A stretch of 64,000 nucleotides of DNA from contig JAMWFC010000116.1 of NCBI GenBank assembly GCA_027475525.1, positions 2,231,826 to 2,295,825 of the forward strand, in the 5' to 3' direction. Below are positions 36,783 through 48,493 of the stretch, piece after piece (within the stretch, counting starts at the first letter, position 1; each line of letters begins with the position of its first letter). The notes beneath the pieces are model-generated. The model had not been told where the DNA came from and did no database searches. It saw nothing but the letters and a program-made list of their open reading frames with translations. This stretch comes from Macrolepiota albuminosa (taxonomy: Eukaryota; Basidiomycota; Agaricomycetes; Agaricales; Agaricaceae). The position numbers and the translations under genes were made by a program.

Positions 36783-39700
36783 ATGGCCAACCTCAACGAT
36801 CCCCCCTCACCCTCCTTGTCGTCGTTCCAGCCGTCCCCAGACCCGTCGCCAGATATTGAATCTCCCAGATTCCAGCCTCAGTCCAACCAGAACTCGCGTA
36901 CTCCACTACCAACCTCATCTACTCCTTCTCCCCGTCCAATGCAGCGCCCAAGCGTCCCAATCAGAGCTGCCACATACAATTCTCATGACCATGATCGTAT
37001 ATCCCCACCCAGCACACATCCTTCTCATGCCCGGAGCGAAGATCTAAACCATGGCTCGTCCAGCTCTCATACTCCAGTTTTCCCCGGATCTTCTCCGAGG
37101 CCCTCTCCTACCTTCCTGGCTTCCGCTGCCAGCAGCAGGCCGCCCACACCTCACAGACTGCCTTCTTCTTCCGGCCATTCCAATGGCCTGGGGCACCGTA
37201 CCAGTTCTACTTCTCTTGCCTCTGCCAACTCAGAGTCTTCCTCTCAGGGCAGACCACCGCCGACCACCTTGTCTTCCACCTCCACATCTCTCACTAACAC
37301 GTAAGCAGCCTATGGATTCATATAACACTTTTTCGTCATTTCACCTTTACTCTCTCTCTTACATCTCTCACTAACACGTAAGCAGCCTATGGATTCATAT
37401 AACACTTTTTCGTCATTTCACCTTTACTCTCTCTCTTTCTTTGATAGAAATTGCTCGGCATGTGCGAAACCGATGCAGGGGCCCTTTGTTCGTGCATTGG
37501 GCACTGTATTCCACCTAAGTTGTTTCAAGTGCGGGGTGCGCGTCTCGGTTTCTTGGGTTTTAAAATTCGCGGCTTGTCTAATGTACTACTCAAATCAGGA
37601 CTGCGGGGACGTCGTGGCTTCAAAATTCTTCCCCATTGAGGGTCCTGACGGCCAACAGCAACCTTTGTGCGAACGTGACTACTTCCGGCGTCTCAATCTC
37701 ATTTGCGCAAAATGCAATATGGCACTACGGGGCAGCTACATTACGGCATGCAGTCAGTGCATGTCCCCTCGGATCTGATGTATTCTGCTCAACTTCTTCC
37801 TTCAGACAAGAAATTTCATGTAGAACACTTTACCTGTTCCCTGTGCTCAACATTGTTTGGACCTTCAGATTCTTATTATGAGCACGAGGGTGACGTATAC
37901 TGCCATTTTCACTATTCCACGCGGTTCGCGACAAAATGCGCCGGTTGCAGCAGCGCGATCCTGAAGCAGTTTGTGGAGATCAATCGAAACGCGCGGGACG
38001 AATGCTGGCATCCGGAATGCTATATGATCAACAAGGTACGTACCCCTTGCCTGGTCAATTTTGACAGGCTTCTCATACCCTCTTCTAGTTTTGGAATGTG
38101 AAAGTCGTTGCTCCACGACCGACTAGTACTGTCGACCCCGATGATGCACTCCAGGAACCAGCTTACGTTGAAGAGGAGAAGCGGGAGAGTCCAGCTTCGT
38201 TGAAAGAGAAGCAACTTCGCATGGAGCAGCAGGTCTATCGTATATGGACGTACGTGTCTTCACATCGTGTAGTCAACTCTAATGTTGAAAAAAAATACTA
38301 TCTATCCAGCGTTTTGTCAGCTTTCGAAGAGTCTAGTGCCGCTTGTATTTCAGACATGCTCCGTCAAGTCAGCAACGGGCAATATCTGGACGCCATTCGT
38401 ATGGCGGAGAGATTCATACTACACGTGGAGGTCCTATTTGCGACCATAGACGATTTGGAGTATCACTTTGCCCGGTTGAACATGAAAGGTGAGCGGATCT
38501 CACAGTGCGGTTAGGCTGGGCTGCCTCATGTTGAATGCTTGAACAGGAATGTCCCACGTCCGAGAAGCTCGAATGCTTTGTCGAAAGACCGTCGAGCTGT
38601 TCACCCTCCTATCGCATACTCAGGAGACCGGGTCACGTCGGATGGGAATGACACAAGAACTCCTTGCCCTTGTCACTGGGTTGGCACACTACCTCAAGAT
38701 TCTAATCAGGATAGCTCTCACCGGAGCATTGAAACTGGAGCGGGACCAGAGCGTGCGAGAAGCTATGGCATCGTTCCTTGATAAGCTTCATCTTCTTGCG
38801 GTGCAAGGAGCCAACCCGGCTGCACGGAGGACGAACAAGGGGCAGAACGGCGAGCCTATAATACCTAGTCATAGCGTTGGGAACTATGGAACTCAGGGAG
38901 TCATGTATGGCTTTCGAAGCCTAGCGCCGGAGAACGCCGGTGACCCGCCTTTCAGAGAAGGGCCGACGAAAGTCTCGTCCACCAATCCTCCATCCGATCT
39001 CTGCGTCAAGTGTAATCTTACCGTGGAAGAGGATTGTGTGCGGCTAGGTACCTATCAGCGGTGGCACTCCAGCTGTGTCCAGTGTATCAAGTGCGGCAAG
39101 ATTGCGGCCGTTCCTGTGCCAGCAAAGGAGCCTACACCCAAGATTGGTGATGATAAGGAGGGTAAAGAGATGACGAAAGATCAGCTGCCGAAACTTTCTA
39201 CAGCGCGAAGACCACCTGCCAACGTGGGAGCGTTCGTATATGAAGTGGATTCAAGGCGGGACACAACTTCCTTTGGCGATGTACCCAGCGTCATTGTATG
39301 TACAGAACATGCGCACAGTGGCTGTCGAGGTGGCTTTCAACCTGTTCAACGATTGGAACAGTACGCTTTTCTTCTGAATGTTGCGTTAAGGCGATTGTAT
39401 CTGTTACTTAAGAAGCAAGGTGTCGTCCCATTATCTCCAGGTATGTCGTCATTCATCATGTCGTCCGCACTTTTCTTCTCAAACTTTTGTTATCTAGTCG
39501 TCGCGACGCCGTCGGAATCAGATCCATATCGTAACTCGAGTGATATCGTGCGGATGCGAGCCTCGGTTCATTTGGATCGCAAGTTGTCTGCGACAGCACG
39601 GCTACCGAAGCGTTCGACTGTCGTTGAGAGCCCCGCAGGAAGGAGCGTTCACCCATCTGACGTGTTGCACTCTCACAGACAGCAGGAACATCATCCGAGT

Positions 39701-41593
39701 AACCAGCAAAGTCAGCAGGTGGGGCAGCATCAAGGTCCTATACACCAACCGGCCCAACAATATTCCTCTCCCCCGATTTCCCAACGAGCCGCACCACCGC
39801 ATCTGGGTAAGCCCCATGATGGTGTTCCACCACATGGCCAATCGTTGCGACCAGCGCTCTCGCGGGCCAATACGGAGGTGATGATTATTGATGACAGCGC
39901 ACCAAATTCACCGGCAGAAGGCAATCCACCGCGCTCTCGCGGGCCAATACGGAGGTGATGATTATTGATGACAGCGCACCAAATTCACCGGCAGAAGGCA
40001 ATCCACCTATCTCCAATTCAAGATTGGATGATGGAATCACCCTCGCCGATCTTCCGCAGCTCATGGAAGCAGCTCAAGCTAGGGAACAACAGCGGTCTCT
40101 ACCTCGGGAGAGCTCAATACCCTATATTGCTGAGTTGAACCCCATGGAGCTGGCCATCGTCAAACATGCCGCCGTATTGTTGTTAACAAAGTCACCTTTG
40201 AAGGATGCCTTCGATCTAGATGAGGTGCTTGAGATGGTGGAAACTAAGAAGAGCAGGTTTTGGAAGACGCTTTTCAAAAATGAGAAGAAAAACAAGCAGA
40301 AGAAGGGTTCGTTATCACTTTGAATTGCAAATACCCATTATCGCTGACTGCTTTATTAGGTGTGTTTGGTGTCACCCTTGATGATCTGGTGCAGCAGGAA
40401 GGTTCAGACTCAACACTCGGTGCCTCCCGTGAACCTTTACGAGTGCCAAGTTTCATTGATGATGTCATCTCTGCGATGAGGCAGATGGGTCAGTCCTGCT
40501 GCTTATATTGCTGTAATGAAGTCTCATCGCCTAACTACCAGACATGTCTATTGAGGGTATCTTCCGGAAAAATGGGAACATTCGACGATTGAAGGATCTT
40601 ACGGAAGCTATCGACCGTGATCCCTCATCTGTCGATCTGACACAGGATAATCCAGTTCAGCTTGCTGCGCTGCTCAAGAAGTTTCTTCGTGACCTGCCAG
40701 ATCCTTTGATGACTTTTAAGCTACATCGGTTATTCGTCGCTTCACAAAGTATGCCGTTACATACGACCTGTAGTTGCTCATGTCTGACAAGTCATCTAGA
40801 TTTTCCTACCGAGGCTGAGCGCATGAGATATCTTCATCTAGTATCTCTGATCTTGCCCAAGAGCCATCGTGATACAATGGAGATTCTCTTTGTTTTCCTC
40901 AAATGGGTCGCTTCCTTTGCACACATGGATGCTGAGACTGGAAGCAAAATGGATTTGAGCAACTTGGCAACTGTCATATGTCCAAGCATCCTGTACGCAC
41001 GTGGCCGGGACGTGATGCGAGACGAGACTTTCGGAGCGTTGCGAGTTATCACGGTTTTTCTGGAGAACCAGGACGAATTCTTTGTTGTCCCTCAGGATTT
41101 CGTTCCTATGTTACAAGACCATGACTTTTTCTCCAATTGCTTGGATCTTCCTGGAAAAGAGTTCATGAAGAAGTGTGATACTTACATGCGAGTGAGGGGC
41201 GTCAACGGGCGGACTCTACCTCCGCCCGCCAACGGTGCAAACAACAATGGTGGCTCACGCTATCAGAACCAAAACTCTAACAGCTCGGAGAGACCTGGTG
41301 GCGCCATTGGACCACAGTCGGAACGAGCGGTCAAATCACTACCACCAGTACAATCCGCAGCCTACCAACATCCTTCAGGTTCACAACCTCCATCTCCACC
41401 GCCACAAAGTGCATCTCAGGCCCTCCAACGAATACCTAATCAGGAATGGACTGGGCAAGGACCACGACCCCCGGTTAATCCTAATGCATCTGTTCGCCCC
41501 TCCTCATACCTTGGACCAAGACCAAGTCCAGATCCTCCGACCCTTCCCTCGAACAATCATGGGTATCCTTCTGCCGTCCGGCAACAAACATGA
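36783..41593 (+). CDS. LIM-domain Rho GTPase-activating protein, Lrg1/Rga type
   Basis: Proteins of this kind switch off Rho1 or Cdc42 at growth sites and septa. The ATG at 36783 starts a Ser/Pro-rich leader. LIM modules follow: CSACAKPMQGPFVRALGTVF; CAKCNMALRGSY plus KKFHVEHFTCSLCSTLFGPS; CAGCSSAILKQFVEINRNAR plus CWHPECYMINK; and a later CVKCNLTVEEDCVRLG with CVQCIKCGK. The RhoGAP domain runs about 40370-41170: GVTLDDLVQQ, SIEGIFRKNGNIRRLKDL (arginine finger in IFRKNG), DNPVQLAALLKKFLRDLPDP, LMTFKLHRLFV, and LSNLATVICPSILYARGRD. A disordered Pro/Gln tail ends at 41593. Three LIMs before the GAP domain plus a fourth resemble Lrg1 (Rho1 GAP) more than Rga1. The duplication at 39854-40007 introduces a frameshift; removing one copy rejoins NTEVMIIDDSAPNSPAEGNP to the next exon part. 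Confidence 0.87.
37284..37437. repeat. Perfect tandem duplication, 2 x 77 bp, in the RhoGAP gene
   Basis: Copies at 37284-37360 and 37361-37437 are identical. They cover the end of the first exon (SLTNT), its donor GTAAGC and part of the intron. Confidence 0.97.
39854..40007. repeat. Perfect tandem duplication, 2 x 77 bp, in a RhoGAP exon
   Basis: Copies at 39854-39930 and 39931-40007 are identical and entirely coding. As written they end the frame at 39958. Confidence 0.97.
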
Positions 41594-43444
41594 TGTACTC
41601 TGCATTTCCTATAGTACAGTTATATATATTCTTTACCCATTCATTGATGGTGTCTTTTTCTCTCTCGATTCGACTCTGTAGTTTAACCTACGTTCTTGTG
41701 CTCACTTATCGGTACGACATGGACGAAATTTCAAAATACTTACGATACCCTTTACATGGAATAAAGAAGTTTGTCGACCAGGGGGAGATGTACTTGTTCT
41801 TGTCCTTCAGTATATTATTAAACTAACCACAGCTTATCAAACATTGGCTTTCTTTCTATTCAATTTTTTCATAAAATCAACTCTCTTAGTAAAATGACGC
41901 GTCCGCAACAGCATAAGCTCACAGCTTACCACGTCATAAACTACCTGCCGTCAATGTATGCTCTCCGTCGGTATTTTTCTCGATATCGGAAATTGCTGCG
42001 ATAAATTGCGTCAATGATGGATGGAGATTTTGTATGAAAAGTGCATTACGACAAGGGCCAAAGTAAAAGAGGAGTCGGTATTCATCGTCGTTGCATATCA
42101 CCCAAAATACGTACGGCTTCAATATATACTCGTTTCAAGCAGAGACAGGCAGAGGTACGCGGCATGAGATGATTATTTATTTTTGTACGAGCCAATTGAC
42201 AGTCACGGTCAGGATGGAGAAGAGAGAAAAACCTACTGTCAACGGAAACCGTTGGCGCAGAACGTTATCGCGATTGTACAGTGATTCTGGGACATAGATA
42301 CCAACCTATGGTGGGTCTATATTTAATGATGCAACTGTGGATCGTAAACTTGTATAAAATGCTCGCGGATGAACAGACAACCACTGAGTCTTTCCTTCCC
42401 AAGAGGCACTGATTGTGCGTCTGGCTCGTCCATGATTTCCCGGCAATCTCTTCCCTCCAAAACCAGGCCTTGTGGATTTATTTGGGATTTATTCTTCATC
42501 ATTCGCACACTCCATAACTCCGTAACGATTCAGTGTTAAGGTCTCTTTATCTCACCCTCCTCATCTGATCAACTATCGACAGCGAATGGCTTGATGCGTT
42601 GGGCTGGCTTTGATCCTAGTGACACGATACGATCATCGGGATATGATTTGCGAGTATTGATACACCTGTCTCAAACTCGAGGACAGGCCTGAGATGATAT
42701 GCTACATATTTAAGTCTAAAATAAAACATATCGTTAAAATCTGTGAGTAATAAGAATGTCGAAAACCGAAGACAAAATTTACTTCAGAAAAGTATCTAAT
42801 AAGCTACATAGATCGACGACGCACCCTCCAGAAAGCCAGAAGTTGAGACATCAAATTGATCGGTGGCGTTTAGCCGAATGCGTGGCGGTGTTCGGACCGG
42901 ATCGGCATTATCCGACGCCGAGATCAGTCCATCATTCCGCTGCCCGCTCCAAATCAATGACCCGTGACAATGCATCAAGCCCCTGCACAGGAAAGAAACA
43001 AAGAAGTTGAAAGGGATAAGGAGAGGGAAAGGGGGGAGAGATTAGTCACTGCATGGGATAATGAAAGCCGGGCAAGGTTTAGCCATGATGGGCACCTGGC
43101 ACTCATGTAAACATGCGGGTATCCACGATGGTCTGTGTGTAAAGGATGAGGTATTTGAGGAGTCGGACAAGTAATCCTGTGTGAAGCTCGGAGTTTCCAG
43201 GAGTATAGATATCAAACTAAGCGGTTGGCTACATGTCGTCTGGGTCCAAGAATCCAGAATCAGGTCGAACTACGACTTGATAAGCCAGAATACACTGAGA
43301 AACCATCCATTTGTATGATGTTCTATGATTATTCTAAGTCTTCAGATTTCTCTCATATGCATATGCATTAGACAAACTTTCGTATTCGATCATATTATGA
43401 TGTCGGTGATCGGAATTACAACTTGGCTTTTACCACTTCGACCA
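41594..43444. other. Long intergenic region without recognised genes
   Basis: About 1.85 kb, AT-rich, with only short open frames of no recognisable content. It must hold the RhoGAP 3' end and the V-ATPase promoter. A CATATGCATATGCAT palindromic run lies near 43355-43369. No tRNA, repeat or transposon trace was seen. Confidence 0.4.
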
Positions 43445-43971
43445 ATGGTATGGTGTTGGCAGTACTGACAAAACGACTCTTCTCATACGTCTGCAGGCTG
43501 CCCAACAATCTCAAGGGATCCAGACACTTCTTGAGGCTGAGAAAGAGGCTGCCAAGATCGTCCAGCAAGCTCGTCAATGTTCGTGTCAAACTGACCTCCT
43601 TCTATTCTACTTGCGAACAGTTATCTACAGATCGCGTGCAGAGACTGAAGGATGCTCGCTCGGAGGCTTTGAAAGAGATAGAGGTCTATAAACAAGCGAA
43701 GGAGTCAGAATATAGGTCTTTCGAATTAACAGTGCGCTCTTTGATCCCTGCACGTCAATCTCCTGATTGTAATGCTCTCCGTCTATCTGAACAGCATGCT
43801 GGCACGACGTCCGATGCGCAGATGGCCGTGGACAAGGAAACGGAATTGAAGCTGCGGGCCATTACCAATTCATATGAGCAAGCGAAGGATACTGTGGTTG
43901 AGAAGCTTCTTGCACGTGTTACGCTTGTCAATCCGGAACTCCACCGCAACCTGAAGAAGATTGAGGCATGA
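43445..43971 (+). CDS. VMA10: V-type H+-ATPase subunit G
   Basis: Subunit G forms part of the peripheral stalk of the vacuolar proton pump. The protein is recovered only if the first exon is the start codon alone: ATG at 43445-43447, followed directly by donor GTATGG and an intron ending CTGCAG near 43498. The next exon reads AAQQSQGIQTLLEAEKEAAK and IVQQARQ. A second intron (GTTCGT...CTACAG, 43577 to about 43631) splits the Tyr codon before RVQRLKDARSEALKEIEVYK. A third (GTGCGC...GAACAG, about 43733-43794) precedes HAGTTSDAQMAVDKETE and the conserved end LLARVTLVNPELHRNLKKIE. The result is about 115 residues, the family's usual length, a single long helix without membrane segments. Confidence 0.9.
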
Positions 43972-44319
43972 TGCATGATGCATGAGTTGGCCACATTGTG
44001 GCCCAATGTGTTTCCATTCAGCAGTCTTGTTTTCCAGGATATGCGGAACGTTTGCATTCCAACTCCCGTACTTATGACCGATAATGACATCCACTCTCTG
44101 ATTATCATTGAACGATTAAGGTTCTAGAGTTTTAATCAAGAATGGGTTTACAATTGTCCATCTACAATAATCGACAACAAGGACAGAAGAGCGATGTGCA
44201 AGTGAAAAGTTGGTTAAATAGATACAATGATAGCAAGACACGTTGAATGAAAACAAAAAAAGACGTACACTGGACCTTGAACCCTGGAAAAAACAAAAAC
44301 AACCCCTTATTGAGGAATT

Positions 44320-47300
44320 CTATCGCGATTCATTTGCGAGCCATTGTAATCCAACAGGCATCGATACCGGCGGGTGTTGTACCGCAAGGAGTCCCACCGA
44401 TTTCAACGAAGGAAGTGACTGTTGCCCTTCTACAAACACATTACTTCCCGCACTTCTTGACTGGCTTTGTCCTCCATTTACAGTCACATTTTCCCCTACT
44501 CGTCCCGCACTAACGCCGTCCAATGGGATGAAATTAGCATCAGCGTCACGGCCTAACCGTCGTAGTGGTGTATGAGTGGTATGACCATGCCCATGTAGAT
44601 GCAAAGCAGTCGCTTCCGCTTCTCTTTCCCGCTTCACGCCATTCCCGCTCTGGCCTGTCCCCATGCCGTCTCCTGACCCTGCATGATTACGGCCACCGAT
44701 ATCCCGATCAGAATGAGAAGAATTCATATGAGACTGTGACTGAACACCGCGACTGTAGCCGCTAGTACTTGATTTGGAGGTATCAGTGGTATGCATACGA
44801 TCCTCAAGTGACCGACCGACAGTCACAGACGTCGGAGATGGGGAACCTGACCTATGGCTGAAGGAGTCATGCTGGTGCGAGGATGGCCGTGGCCCTGACG
44901 TTGGTGGGTTTCGAAGGTCAGGCAGACGTCGATGCTGGGGAAGCGGCGGTTGGATCAGTTGTTCTTGTGGATGGTGTTGTTTTGACGGAGGTAAGCGACC
45001 CCCGTAACTATGCGTGGATGAAGAGGAATAGACTCGGTGCCGTTCCAGCGCAAGTTCACGTATCCGAGTGCCCCACTCCTCTTCATAAGTTGAACACCAA
45101 TTGCGTATCTGAAGGTCATCTCGTTGACAATATTTGATTAATGGCTGTGTCGAATTTAGTAAACGAGAAAAAAACAATTATGACCGAAAATCTCACCCAT
45201 AGTGCTGCGGCCACTAGATCGGGGTACAGTTGAGCTTGAAATGATTTTAAGTGAACGAAACGTCACGCACTGAGGATACTGTTCTTTACTCGGTCGCCTA
45301 ACATTTCCATAATTAGGTCTAATCTCTTCAAAGCCCCCACAGGTTCGCTCTTTTGTTCCATGTGAAGTTGCTGCCGAGCCTATTCGCAAGGTTCAGTCAA
45401 CAGAAGAAGAGGGCTAGAAGTAAGAGGGATAGGAACATAAAAATAGAATTTACATAGTTTAGAGCAAGTGCCGATGACGCGTGGAAGATATGCATGCAAC
45501 ACCAGCACCAAGCACCGCCGTTCGAGCTGGTCTCGAACATTGATTGTTGAACTTGCAGACTTTGCTCTGAGAAACGGAGATGATCCGGTAGAGTGCTAGC
45601 CCATGACTGTTGGGGTGTCACGATCAATCAATAACAGGATAAAAAAAGAGAAGGGAGTACGTACTTCCATTAAACGTTGGGCTTCCAATATGGCTGCAGG
45701 CGCGTTCGGGTTTGAATCAGAATCTGCAGGAGTTAGTATGACTTGGAACGCAACTTGACAATGTGTTCTACTCACCGGCGAGCTCGTCGATTGCCGATTC
45801 CACCTTGGCATAAATTGTGACCACGCGGATGAGATGCCCGAACTCGGAGGAGTATTGCATCCTTACCGCTGGAAGATGCAGATATTCTAATTTTTTGGCA
45901 ATTGTCAGCATGGTTTTTGGCAATTGCATGGAAGCCATGTACCTGGGAGCGTGGAATGCACACCGAGTTCAAAGGTGGTCTCGTCAACAGGCAGGCGGAG
46001 ACGTCTTCCGGACTCCGAAAGTCCTTGCATAGGTTGCTTAAAATAAATCCATGCTAAGTTGTCTAAAAAGTGAATGATCCAAAACATGCGGCGCACGGCT
46101 TCTCGTTCGATCGAAGCCTGGATAAATGCGGGAGAAGGGACAGGCGTGAGAGTGGGGTGATCGTGTTGATACACGTTCAGCGATTCAATAAGCTGCATCG
46201 CTAAATCTGCCAGGTTGGGGTTCCGTCAGTGGGGTGATCGTGTTGATACACGTTCAGCGATTCAATAAGCTGCATCGCTAAATCTGCCAGGTTGGGGTTC
46301 CGTCGAAAATAAATCAGCGTAACAGAGCAAAAAAAACACACCATGATACCGTGAATCCCATTGCACGTTCCCATCCATGGTCTTAATATCGTGAAACTGC
46401 AAAAGACAGAGGGCTTGGGCAGTTGCAAGGTTGCGTTCACATATAAGCCGTCCCGCGCCATCGAACATCAAGGATTGTGCTTCTTGGGCAAATGGTTGTC
46501 CTGCGAAACGGGAGGGAGTCGTACGAAGGTGGGGCTGCTTTGATAAAGGCGCTGCAAGAGCACACACGGCATGCAAAAGGTACGAAGGAACGCGATTATG
46601 CGCGAGATTGGCAGTAAAGGTTGGTTTGTGTATAATCAAACGTGCTGGGTGGCAGTGTGTGAAAAAAACTGGAAAAGAACGTAACCAAGAATGTAAAATG
46701 CGACACAGCAAGACACGCACGATTCGTTAGTTCGCGAGTAAGAGCATGATCTAGTTCCATCGGCGAAGGTCTGTCAATGGGTGCTGCTGGGGAAGGGTCC
46801 ACAATAGGTATTGGAATCGAGGATGCAGAAATATCCTCCGTCGGAACGGCAGTTCCACGCTCATTTCTAAAGCGTTTGCGTGGTATGCTGATTTGCGTAG
46901 AGGTTTGACTGTTGTCGCACTCTCTTTCAACGGATAAAAGGAGAGAATTTGAAGAAGTAGACGGTTGGGAAGAACTATCGAGTCGCTCGGGTTTGAAGGG
47001 CCGCGGTGCTGGCACAGGCCGCCCAGTTGCGTCTGTATATGTGCACGGCTTGACTGCATAATAGCTAGACAGAGTAAGAGTGATACAGAGAGTAAAGTTT
47101 GACAACGAACCAGTTGCTGCAAGGAGCTAGAAGTTATGTGAGACGGGTGGAAGGTGAAAATAGAAAGTTTTTTTGCAGACCTGTCCCATCGCAACGTCGC
47201 TTACTTTTGTGGCAGGCGTCACAAGCCTGAAAGGTGGTCAAAAGAGGATAAGAGAAAAAGCGGCGAGGGAACCTTTGCCAGGCGTTTTCGCTTGGGGGCC

Positions 47301-47392
47301 TTGATGGAATTTTGGGGCTGATCTTCGCGGTCTTCGTGGTCAAAGGTGGTGGGTAAAAAGATAGAAGAGGGATTGGGACGATATGGGTCCAT
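44320..47392 (-). CDS. Zn2Cys6 fungal transcription factor
   Basis: The ATG at 47392 (MDPYRPNPSSIFLPTTF) leads through a basic stretch (KAPKRKRLAK) to a binuclear zinc cluster. Three short introns must be removed to read it: CDACHKSKRRCDGT, then APCSN, then CYYAVKPCTY. The spacing C-x2-C-x6-C-x5-C-x2-C-x6-C is exactly that of the family. A fungal-specific transcription factor domain follows in later exons: IIHKPTFTANLAHNRVPSYL, AQALCLLQFHDIKTMDG, REAVRRMFWIIHFLDNLAWI and RRLRLPVDETTFELG. The C-terminus (after 45170) is disordered, rich in His, Ser and Gly, ending at 44320. The duplication at 46151-46304 disturbs one exon. The target genes are unknown; the domain order is shared with xylanolytic-type and many other regulators. 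Confidence 0.85.
46151..46304. repeat. Perfect tandem duplication, 2 x 77 bp, in the Zn2Cys6 gene
   Basis: Copies at 46151-46227 and 46228-46304 are identical. On the minus strand they contain the exon part reading DLAMQLIESLNVYQHDHPT. Confidence 0.97.
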
Positions 47393-47619
47393 GTGTAAGG
47401 TTGTGATGGATGAACGCTAAAGACATGCACCGGCGATAGAGCGTTACAAAGAGATGCCGCCGGTGGACAGCCGGCTGATGCCGCCGGCCCCCGCGCCGCT
47501 GAACTATAATTCCCCCGTGAAATGCATCCGACTCATTCGGCAGCCTTCAATTCATTTACTCAGCGGCAGATCATGGCGAATCAGATACATTCACTAAGTA
47601 CAGTAATGTATGTAACAGT

Positions 47620-48061
47620 TTAATCGAAGAGACCGAAGCCCATGTCGTCGTCCGACTCCTCCTGCAAGGACAATCAGCCAGAGTCAAGACAGCAGCGAAC
47701 GAGCACAAACCTTCTCCTCAGCCTTCTCCTCCTTCTTCTCCTCCGCGGCGGCAGCAGCAGGTGCAGCAGACGACGCAGCAGCCGGTGCAGCTCCACCAGC
47801 TCCACCCGAGGGAACAGAAGCAAGCTTGGAGGATCCGGTCGCAATCAACTGAATCCAGCGTTAGCTCTCTCATACTGACAAATTTTGGATCCATGTACAC
47901 ACCTCATCAACGGATTTATCCTTGAGTTCTGCGATGAGCGCATCGACGCGTCCACTGTCTGCCTCAATACCAACAGTGCTGAGAAGCTTCTTGATGTCAG
48001 CGGCAGAGGGAGAAGCGTTTCCTCCGATTTGGAGGAGTAGGTAAGCAGCGATATTTTGCAT
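47620..48061 (-). CDS. RPP2: 60S acidic ribosomal protein P2
   Basis: P2 pairs with P1 on the ribosomal stalk that recruits translation GTPases. The ATG at 48061 gives [20 protein letters not shown], then [19 protein letters not shown] and [12 protein letters not shown], the helical dimerisation domain. An intron leads to [15 protein letters not shown] and the Ala-rich hinge ([20 protein letters not shown]). A last small exon (after CTTGCAG) encodes the invariant tail [13 protein letters not shown] with TAA at 47622-47620. CTGTAG directly precedes the ATG, so a 5' UTR intron is likely. The length (about 112 residues) and tail are those of the family. It is divergent from the uS19 gene, 430 bp away. 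Confidence 0.95.
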
Positions 48062-48493
48062 CTACAGGAAGAGGACGTAAGATCATTTGGTTCAAAAAAA
48101 GTCAGTATTTGGACACACGTTGTGTCAAGTTTTAGGGTACGGTAGCCACAAATCACTGAAATAAATCACACAAAAAGTCAGCATGCATCCCATACCACAA
48201 CTGACACCTTCAATCTACGCTTAACCACCCAAATGGACAAAACAAGGCGGATGGACAAGAAAGATGACACGGGTACTCACATTTAATCCGCAAAGGGAGG
48301 ACTCGTGGATTCTATCCGAAAGGTGATTTTTGAACGCTGCAACATCGTCAAAACTTGTCATCTCGGCGCGGAAGGTGCTGTACAGTACCACGTGATCAAA
48401 ATTCCCATCCCTCAGCCACACTTGCCGAATTCGTACTCCGACGAAACTTCGTAATTCCAGCAAGACCATCGCCAGCACCCTCGACGACCGACC

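Noticed and set aside
33604..41593. A forkhead plus RhoGAP pair as a two-gene regulatory module or fusion
   Set aside because: Each gene has its own start, stop and complete domain set with intergenic sequence between them; adjacency alone is not evidence of a module.
41594..43444. tRNA or other structural RNA genes in the long intergenic region
   Set aside because: No T-loop (GTTCGAnnC) with matching acceptor stem, and no RNA polymerase III box pair, could be found by eye here or elsewhere in the window.
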